The notes under the pieces were generated by a model. That model saw only the letters and a program-made list of their open reading frames with translations. It was not told the origin of the DNA and searched no databases. This document shows, piece after piece, positions 1-4,598 of a DNA stretch of 9,191 bases; position 1 is the first letter of the stretch; each line of letters opens with the position of its first letter. The translations under genes were made by a program, and so were the position numbers. The stretch is from Verrucomicrobia bacterium 12-59-8 (lineage in GTDB: Bacteria; Verrucomicrobiota; Verrucomicrobiae; Verrucomicrobiales; Verrucomicrobiaceae), in contig NCCR01000167.1 of the NCBI GenBank assembly GCA_002279765.1, positions 1 through 9,191 of the forward strand. Reading direction: 5' to 3'.

Positions 1-99
1 CAAAGCGCTGCCAGAACCCCGAACCAATCCACCACTCCCAGCCGTGAGCATCATAGCTTAACTTCACACAATCCTGGCCGAAGAACGGGGTCCACCTCA
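1..99 (-). other. Sequence abutting the truncated IS630 element, possible end of a second IS
   Basis: Read on the minus strand, the IS630 transposase frame stops at a TGA at 99-97, immediately after the codons for VVMDN. The sequence that follows begins TGAGGTGGACCCCGTT and no longer matches the transposase. A sharp junction that starts with TG and supplies the stop codon is what insertion of another IS would leave, since IS3-type termini commonly begin with TG. Only about 99 bases are visible and they contain no recognisable gene. A deletion junction is equally possible. Confidence 0.25.
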
Positions 100-453
100 A
101 TTGTCCATCACCACGATGTCACCCTGCTTGAGCGTCGGGCAGAGCACCTGGCCGATGTAGGCCACGAAGGCTGCCGTGTCGACCGCTCCCGAGAGGTGCA
201 TGCAGGCAGTGGTGCCATCCAGCCGGATTGAGGAGATCATCGTCGTGCTCTGCCAGCGCCCGCAAGGGGCCGCCGCATGGAGTCTTTTCCCGCGCGGTGC
301 TCTGCCTCGAAGGCGTGTCATGTTGGTCTTGGCCCCGCTTTCATCAAGAAAGACCAGCCGCCAGGGCTCTAGTCCTCCTTGCTTGCGCTTCCAGAGGCGG
401 CGTGCTTTGTGGACGTCCTCCCGTTCTTGTTCGGCGGCGCGGAGCGTCTTTTT
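97..453 (-). pseudogene. IS630-family transposase, catalytic part (OrfB), truncated
   Basis: This is the DDE half of the same transposase. The frame opens right after a TAA at the A7 run and reads KKTLRAAEQEREDVHKARR, continuing seamlessly from OrfA after a -1 shift. The motif LVFLDESGAKTNMTR carries the first catalytic Asp. DIVVMDN at the C-terminus carries the second. The frame then stops at TGA (99-97), where family members continue (DNLxxHK-like) to the third catalytic acid. The RNase H-like fold is therefore incomplete and the product should be inactive. There is no credible start codon before an internal ATG at 321, so expression would need a frameshift from OrfA. The family call is firm, and inactivity is inferred from the missing third acidic residue. 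Confidence 0.8.
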
Positions 454-785
454 TTATATGTCAGCCCCATGTCTGCGAGGACGTAGTGGATCGCAGGCAG
501 GCTGCACTTTAGTCCGAGCGCCTCGCGCAGCTCAGCCAACGTCAGGTCGGGTTTGCGCTTGAGGTGCTGCCGGATGGCCATGCGGTGCTCGGCCACAATG
601 AGCTTCTTGCGCCCGGCGAGATGGTGCCGAGGTTTGATGCACTTGGTGTGCCTGCGCTGCTGGAGGAGCTTTTTGACCATGCCAAGGGAGACTTGAAAGC
701 GTTGCGCGATCTCATCTCGGGTGCCTTCGCCCTTGTCATAAGAGCTCAGAATTCGTTCGCGCAGGTCAAGGGAGAGGGTTGACAT
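369..785 (-). CDS. IS630-family transposase, N-terminal part (OrfA, helix-turn-helix)
   Basis: This is the DNA-binding half of an IS630 transposase. The protein opens with MSTLSLDLRERILSSYDKG and continues through DEIAQRFQVSLGMVKKLLQQ, a typical helix-turn-helix. A second helical unit (TLAELREALGL...AIHYVLADMGLTYKK) is the usual winged-helix segment before the catalytic domain. Family-like sequence ends at TYKK, where the mRNA carries seven A (plus-strand T run 449-455). The remaining roughly 26 residues in this frame are an out-of-phase tail. The natural continuation lies in the -1 frame. There is no Shine-Dalgarno sequence, and a perfect TATAAT sits only a few bases upstream of the ATG. The split is either programmed frameshifting, which is reported for some IS630 members, or decay. 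Confidence 0.8.
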   Translation of the reverse strand: MSTLSLDLRERILSSYDKGEGTRDEIAQRFQVSLGMVKKLLQQRRHTKCIKPRHHLAGRKKLIVAEHRMAIRQHLKRKPDLTLAELREALGLKCSLPAIHYVLADMGLTYKKRRSAPPNKNGRTSTKHAASGSASKED

Positions 786-790
786 ACCAC

Positions 791-796
791 ATTATA
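791..796 (-). promoter_or_regulatory. Candidate -10 box of the IS630 transposase
   Basis: On the minus strand the sequence TATAAT occurs at 796-791, with the transposase ATG at 785. There is no good TTGACA-like box 16-18 bp upstream; the position is occupied by GTGGCC or nearby AT-rich sequence. If used, transcription would begin at or next to the ATG and give a leaderless mRNA, which fits the lack of a ribosome binding site. The match could also be part of the terminal sequence of the IS. Confidence 0.35.
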
Positions 797-907
797 CCAT
801 GCATCTGAAATATGGCCACATTTTTATTTAAAATGCTCTAGGAGGGGCAGAAAGGATCATTGGTTTACCTGCAAGGGCACTGCAAACAACAGCCAACGAC
901 CGTAAAC

Positions 908-1819
908 TCAGAAGCTCGTGAAGGTGCGCAGTTCGGCAATACGCGCGGCGATGTCCGCCTGCGTGACCGTCTGCAGCTTATGCGTGCTGAAGGCTTCGCA
1001 GGTGTAGCTGGCGGTCACGCTGCCATGCACGACGGCGGTCTTGAGGTCTTCAAAGGTCGGCTTGGTCTTGCCATTGGCGGCGAGCCAGCCGGACAAACCA
1101 CCGAGGAAGGAATCTCCGGCGCCAGTCGGGTCAAAAACGCTGTGCAGAGGGTAGGCGGAGCAGGCGAAGAACTCCTCCGGCTTTTCACCGAAGAGGAAGC
1201 TGCCATGCTCACCACGCTTCACGATGACAAAGCGCGGGCCCTTGGCCTGCAGCTTGCGTCCGGCTTCCACGAGGTTGGTCGTGCCGGCGAATTCCTTGGC
1301 CTCGCCGTCGTTGATGACCAGGAGGTCGATGCGCTTGAGCACTTCGTGCAGGCGCTCGTTGGCGATGTTGATCCACAGGTCCATCGTGTCGGCGGTGACG
1401 AAATCAGCCTCGATCTGGTCCAGCATCTGCATCTGGTTGTCCGGGCTCATGTTGGCGGCCACAGCCACCTTGGCCTGCTTGGCAGCCGTGGGGAGCTTAG
1501 GCTGCCACGCCTCCAGCACGTTCAGGCCCACCTTGTGCGTGGTGCGGTTGTTCATGTCCTCGTGGTATTCGCCGGTCCAGGTGAAGGATTCACCGTCGCT
1601 GCGCTCCAGGCCTTCCAGCGTGATGCCGTGGGAGGCCAGCATGTCGAGATGCGGCTTTGGGAAATCATGACCAATCACGCCCACCAGATGGATCGGCTGG
1701 CAGAAGATGCTGGCGGCCAGCGCCGCATAGCTGGCGGAACCTCCGAGCAGGTTTTCCTGCGCATCCTGCGGGGTTTTGACATTGTCGAGGGCGACGGTTC
1801 CGGCGATGACGACTGACAT
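908..1819 (-). CDS. PfkB/ribokinase-family carbohydrate (or nucleoside) kinase
   Basis: This 303-residue cytoplasmic enzyme should transfer the ATP gamma-phosphate to a hydroxyl of a sugar, sugar phosphate or nucleoside. I chose the ATG at 1819 because the family's first strand then starts directly (MSVVIAGTVALDNV). An upstream in-frame ATG at 1900 would add 27 unrelated residues. The substrate-side double glycine is at about residues 26-27 (LLGGSASYAALAAS). N170-DGEAKEF and KRGEHGSFLF (about 201-210) fit the nucleotide-binding half. The PfkB signature DPTGAGDSFLGG is at 230-241, with the GAGD anion hole and probable catalytic base D236. The length is normal for the family and the gene looks intact. 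It stands alone, divergent from the OmpA-like operon and followed by the IS remnant, so context does not reveal the substrate. No clear Shine-Dalgarno sequence precedes the ATG. Confidence 0.9.
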   Translation of the reverse strand: MSVVIAGTVALDNVKTPQDAQENLLGGSASYAALAASIFCQPIHLVGVIGHDFPKPHLDMLASHGITLEGLERSDGESFTWTGEYHEDMNNRTTHKVGLNVLEAWQPKLPTAAKQAKVAVAANMSPDNQMQMLDQIEADFVTADTMDLWINIANERLHEVLKRIDLLVINDGEAKEFAGTTNLVEAGRKLQAKGPRFVIVKRGEHGSFLFGEKPEEFFACSAYPLHSVFDPTGAGDSFLGGLSGWLAANGKTKPTFEDLKTAVVHGSVTASYTCEAFSTHKLQTVTQADIAARIAELRTFTSF

Positions 1820-1960
1820 GAGCGTGTATTTTTGGTTAGGTAAGATGTAACAGTTATTCCTTGCCTCGCTGGCGGTGAACTTTAACGGTGCAGCGGCCAA
1901 CGCGGACGCCGATTATCGGTTCCACCTCCGTTGTGTCAATTGCCACTCCGCCACTCTTTC
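1820..1960. promoter_or_regulatory. Divergent intergenic region with a small dyad
   Basis: These 141 bases separate the PfkB-family kinase (minus) from the OmpA-like gene (plus) and must hold both sets of start signals. A perfect odd palindrome, CCGATTATCGG, lies at 1909-1919, about 40 bp before the OmpA-like ATG. It is a possible operator half or a chance dyad. Neither side has a convincing -35/-10 pair or a Shine-Dalgarno sequence. The side next to the kinase gene is AT-rich (1826-1860). Confidence 0.35.
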
Positions 1961-3235
1961 ATGCGTCTCAGTCTCTGCTTTTTCATGCTGATCCTCCTTC
2001 CCGTGGCGACGGGGGTGCATGCCTGGCTGTTTTGCCGTGAGAACCTGCCGCTCCTCACCCAGGAGGCCGTGGCGCGTCTGCAGGCCGCCGGAGTGCGCAA
2101 TCCCGTCGTGGACGTACGCTTTTTCGACATCGCCGTCAGCGGCGAGGCCCCGGACCCGCCCGCACGTCAGCAGGCGCTGGCGGCCATCCGCACGCTGGTT
2201 CCTTTGCGTTTGCTGCCCTCTGAGGAGCGCATTCACGTGGAGGCCAGTCTCAGCGCCACGCTGGAACAGAACACACTCCGCCTCAAAGGCTGGTTTCCTG
2301 CGGGGGATGAAATCAGCAATGTTCAGCGCCTGCTCGCAGAGCTGCGCCCCGATCTTGTCATCAATACCGCTGAGCTGCGCTCCGACCCCGAAGTGCGCTG
2401 GCCGCAGGGCATGCGGCCGCCCCTCACCGCCGCCCACCCCCTGCTCAAGCCGATTATCGACACCCTGCGCGTGCCTGCTGCGCTGCACATCCAGGCCAAG
2501 GCAGATGCCATCGTCCTCAGCGGCCTGCTGCCGGACACACTCTTGAAGGAAGAGCTCGTGGCCGTGCTCGCGGAAGTGGCCGGCGCACGGGAGGTGGACC
2601 CCACCGCGCTCAAGGCCAGCCCGCATGTGCTGCCTGCCGCCTTTGCCAAACCGGAGCTGCTCACCGCCTTTGTAAACAGCTTTTTCAGCCTCCCGCCACC
2701 CCGCTCCTTCGACATCCAGAGTGACGGCATCCCGCACCTCACCGGGGTCGCGACGCGGCAGTTGGAAAGTGTGTGGCTGGCGCTGCTCAGGCCCGTCACC
2801 GGCTCGGCCAAGGTGGATGCGCAGTTCACGCTGGTGCCCTCGCGGTACCATTTTCCAGGGTATCAAATTCAGTCCCAGCTCCCCCCCGCCACCCTGGACC
2901 CGCTGCGCGAGACCCTGCGTGGCTGCACGATCGTCTTTGAGGCCGGCTCCGCACACATCCCACCGCAGGAGCAGACCCGGCTCGCCACCCTGGCACCCAC
3001 CTTGCTCGCCGCTGGGCCGACTCTGGGGCTGATCATCGGCGCGCATCCCGATCCCGCCGGGCCTGAGAGCGTTGAAAAAGACATCGGCAAAGCCCGTGCC
3101 GACGCCGTGCTGTCCTTCCTCGTAGAGCAGGGGGTGCCCGCCGCAGATATCCATGCGGAGGTGTTTGATGCCGTGCCCGCCGGTTCCCCTGCGGCTCCGG
3201 CCAGTCCCCGCTCTGTCGAACTCCTCCTCAAATAG
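1961..3235 (+). CDS. Exported BON-repeat/OmpA-like envelope protein
   Basis: The product, 424 residues from the ATG at 1961, is probably anchored in or exported across the inner membrane and contacts peptidoglycan. This start places a hydrophobic segment at the very N-terminus (MRLSLCFFMLILLPVATGV); a TTG at 1931 would only add ten polar residues. Residues of about 60-300 look like repeated BON-type modules: short beta-alpha units such as NTLRLKGWFPAGDEISNVQR, AIVLSGLLPDTLLKEELV and a third degenerate unit near PHLTGVATRQLESVW. The last 105 or so residues resemble OmpA C-terminal domains: IVFEAGSA, GAHPDPAG with D364, then KARADAVLSFLVEQGV with R379. That Asp and Arg match the diaminopimelate-binding pair of the family. 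The layout recalls mycobacterial OmpATb/ArfA. It is followed after 6 bp by the H3TH protein gene, so the two are almost certainly co-transcribed. Confidence 0.75.
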   Translation: MRLSLCFFMLILLPVATGVHAWLFCRENLPLLTQEAVARLQAAGVRNPVVDVRFFDIAVSGEAPDPPARQQALAAIRTLVPLRLLPSEERIHVEASLSATLEQNTLRLKGWFPAGDEISNVQRLLAELRPDLVINTAELRSDPEVRWPQGMRPPLTAAHPLLKPIIDTLRVPAALHIQAKADAIVLSGLLPDTLLKEELVAVLAEVAGAREVDPTALKASPHVLPAAFAKPELLTAFVNSFFSLPPPRSFDIQSDGIPHLTGVATRQLESVWLALLRPVTGSAKVDAQFTLVPSRYHFPGYQIQSQLPPATLDPLRETLRGCTIVFEAGSAHIPPQEQTRLATLAPTLLAAGPTLGLIIGAHPDPAGPESVEKDIGKARADAVLSFLVEQGVPAADIHAEVFDAVPAGSPAAPASPRSVELLLK

Positions 3236-3241
3236 CCGCCC

Positions 3242-4189
3242 ATGAAATTCGACTTTGAATCCCTTTCCACCGAGCCGCTTTTCTACATGCTCATGCACAG
3301 CGGTGCGTTTGTCTGCGTCCTGGGATTCATCTTCTTCGTCGTCGGCCTGCTGTTTGGCTATGCCACCTGGGGGCGTTACAAGCGCCAGGCGCGGCAACTC
3401 CGGGGCGAGGCCGACGCCATGAAGGATGAAATTGCCAGCTTGAAACGCAAGGTGGGGGATCACTCCATCCTCTCCGGTCCCACCATCCCGATGGCCACCG
3501 AGACCATTCACATGCCCAAAAAAGAGGGCACCACAGCCGCCGAGGCCGTCCCCGTAGTCACGGCAGAAACCATCACCACGCGGGACATTCGTCTTCCGGC
3601 CACGCCCCCAGCCCCGGCTGCACCCGCGCCTGCTGAAGCACCAGCACCCGCCGCCGCCAGCCTCCCGCCTTCCGCCGCCGAACTCCCGCAGCCAGCGCCG
3701 CACGCCTCCCCCCTGGCCGCCATCATTGCCGCACCGCCCGTCAAAGCAGAGCCGGAGCCGGAAGCCGCCACACCTGCCGCCCCCGCAGCACAGGCACCTG
3801 CCGCTCCCGCAGCACAGGCACCTGCCGCCCTCCTCCCCGCGCTCACCGATCTCCTGCTGCCCGCCCTGCCTGAACTGGAGCTGCAGCCCGAACTCCATCC
3901 CAAGCTCGAACCCGAGCTTGAGACTGACACCGACCTCGATCCCAAGCTCGGCCTCATCTACAAGAACCGGCCTGCAAATGCAGACGACCTCACCGCGCTC
4001 GAAGGCATCTCGCTCGTGCTCGCCCAGCGTCTCCACGACATCGGCATCTACACCTACGCCCAGATCGCCGCCTGGGATGAAGACCACGTCAAAGAGTTCT
4101 CCGCCCGCCTCGCCTTCAAAGACCGCATCTACCGTGAGCGCTGGGTGGAGCAGGCCCGGAAGCTCGTGGCCAAGCCAGCGGCTGTTTGA
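3242..4189 (+). CDS. Membrane-anchored protein with Pro/Ala spacer and C-terminal H3TH (HhH-like) domain
   Basis: The product has 315 residues. One strong membrane helix spans about 20-40 (GAFVCVLGFIFFVVGLLFGY). A short charged coiled coil follows (45-72: RYKRQARQLRGEADAMKDEI). Then comes a low-complexity Pro/Ala-rich linker (about 116-200), an acidic Pro/Glu/Leu stretch (205-236), and a folded C-terminal domain at about 245-311. That domain (NADDLTALEGISLVLAQRL, then DIGIYTYAQIAAW and FKDRIYRERWVEQARKL) resembles the helix-3-turn-helix domain annotated as 'predicted 5' DNA nuclease, FEN1-like', widespread on envelope proteins. The hairpin glycine pattern GIG is GIS here and no nuclease residues are evident, so DNA cleavage is unlikely and a protein-interaction role is plausible. 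It is the second gene of the operon with the BON/OmpA-like protein, suggesting a partnership at the inner membrane. No Shine-Dalgarno sequence is visible; the short spacing suggests translational coupling. Confidence 0.75.
   Translation: MKFDFESLSTEPLFYMLMHSGAFVCVLGFIFFVVGLLFGYATWGRYKRQARQLRGEADAMKDEIASLKRKVGDHSILSGPTIPMATETIHMPKKEGTTAAEAVPVVTAETITTRDIRLPATPPAPAAPAPAEAPAPAAASLPPSAAELPQPAPHASPLAAIIAAPPVKAEPEPEAATPAAPAAQAPAAPAAQAPAALLPALTDLLLPALPELELQPELHPKLEPELETDTDLDPKLGLIYKNRPANADDLTALEGISLVLAQRLHDIGIYTYAQIAAWDEDHVKEFSARLAFKDRIYRERWVEQARKLVAKPAAV
3779..3826 (+). repeat. Two tandem 24-bp repeats in the Pro/Ala linker
   Basis: Copy 1 (3779-3802) and copy 2 (3803-3826) differ at one base (gccccc versus gctccc at their starts) and share gcagcacaggcacctgcc. 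Each encodes APAAQAPA in frame. The repeat is a multiple of three, so copy-number changes would lengthen the linker without breaking the protein. The near-identity at DNA level indicates a recent duplication. Confidence 0.85.
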
Positions 4190-4226
4190 GGCGCTTCTGC
4201 ATCCGCAGACGATTCACTTTCCCTGA

Positions 4227-4246
4227 GCATCCGCGCCATCGGATGC
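4227..4246 (+). terminator. Hairpin downstream of the OmpA-like/H3TH operon
   Basis: GCATCCG (4227-4233) and CGGATGC (4240-4246) form a perfect 7-bp stem with a 6-base loop, 38 bp past the operon's last stop codon. The position fits transcription termination, but there is no following T-run (the sequence goes on gatccctcc). It is at best an atypical terminator or an mRNA 3'-end-stabilising hairpin. Confidence 0.3.
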
Positions 4247-4394
4247 GATCCCTCCGACCCCTGCGCCATTCCCCGGCGCTCAGCAAGGGGCAGTTGTTAC
4301 TTAGATCGGCGAAGACGCTGGATTGCGTTGGCGGGGGGGGGCTGGCTCAGTCAGTGTTGTATTCTGAAGCATTGTGCGCAGACATGTCGTAATT

Positions 4395-4418
4395 AGCGTT
4401 TTTTATGTCGCAAACGCT
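4395..4418 (+). other. Inverted repeat upstream of the kinase gene
   Basis: AGCGTTT (4395-4401) and AAACGCT (4412-4418) are perfect inverted repeats separated by ten bases. The dyad lies about 167 bp before the first possible kinase start. It could be an operator, an RNA hairpin or chance; nothing in the sequence decides. Confidence 0.25.
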
Positions 4419-4568
4419 TCATTCAGGCCCCGCCTTCGCTTCACCTCGTCGTATTCGGATGGCTGTCTGAGGTGGCTTGGCTGCGTGCTGGAGGTCGGGT
4501 GGTGCTTGAGTGGGGAAATGCCTGCTCAAGAGGTGGCATTGTCATGAGATGGCTTCTTGCTGTAAGAT

Positions 4569-4598
4569 TTGATTCATGCTTTAAATGTTAAGAATAAT
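4569..4598 (+). promoter_or_regulatory. Candidate sigma70-like promoter of the kinase gene
   Basis: TTGATT (4569-4574) matches four of six bases of the -35 consensus. AATAAT (4593-4598) matches five of six of the -10 consensus. The spacer is 18 bp. Transcription would start near 4605, downstream of the ATG at 4585 and 13 or so bases before the in-frame ATG at 4618. The boxes are imperfect and the region is AT-rich, so this is tentative. If it is real, the protein starts at 4618. Confidence 0.3.

Larger units (their letters stand above)
97..838 (-). mobile_element. Truncated IS630-family insertion sequence
   Basis: The element is identified by its two-part IS630-type transposase. The right (5') end probably lies at 838: on the minus strand a TA at 840-839 is followed by GAGCATTTTAAAT and then an AT-rich leader up to the transposase start. 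IS630/mariner-type elements insert at and duplicate TA, so this boundary fits. The left end is missing: the frame breaks at position 99, before the third catalytic residue, and no matching inverted repeat is present inside the window. The copy therefore cannot transpose on its own. The end position is inferred, because the partner terminus is not available for comparison. Confidence 0.7.
4190..4584. other. Intergenic region of 395 bp before the kinase gene
   Basis: I see no convincing gene here. An open frame across 4186-4392 has no family resemblance and low-quality composition. The region holds a 7-bp perfect hairpin at 4227-4246, a run of nine G at 4333-4341, a second 7-bp dyad at 4395-4418, and an increasingly AT-rich end with promoter-like boxes before the kinase gene. 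The ten bases ATTGTGCGCA occur at 4371-4380 and again at 4607-4616, around the kinase start. Confidence 0.6.

Noticed and set aside
860..1816. A 318-codon plus-strand open frame over the PfkB-family gene
   Set aside because: It is antisense to a gene with an intact PfkB signature; its composition (His/Gly/Val-rich) is typical of a reverse-complement shadow.
3901..3920. Perfect 8-bp inverted repeat CAAGCTCG-aacc-CGAGCTTG
   Set aside because: It lies inside the coding region for the acidic PKLEPELE stretch, where repeated Lys-Leu and Glu-Leu codons produce such symmetry; no regulatory role is indicated.
1913..4087. A 724-codon open frame on the minus strand across the OmpA-like and H3TH genes
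   Set aside because: It is Gly/Arg-rich with no recognisable domain and lies wholly antisense to two genes with clear signal/TM segments and domain similarity. High GC commonly creates such shadows.
4186..4392. A 68-codon open frame between the H3TH and kinase genes
   Set aside because: It overlaps the H3TH stop, runs through the hairpin and the G9 tract, and has no coding character.
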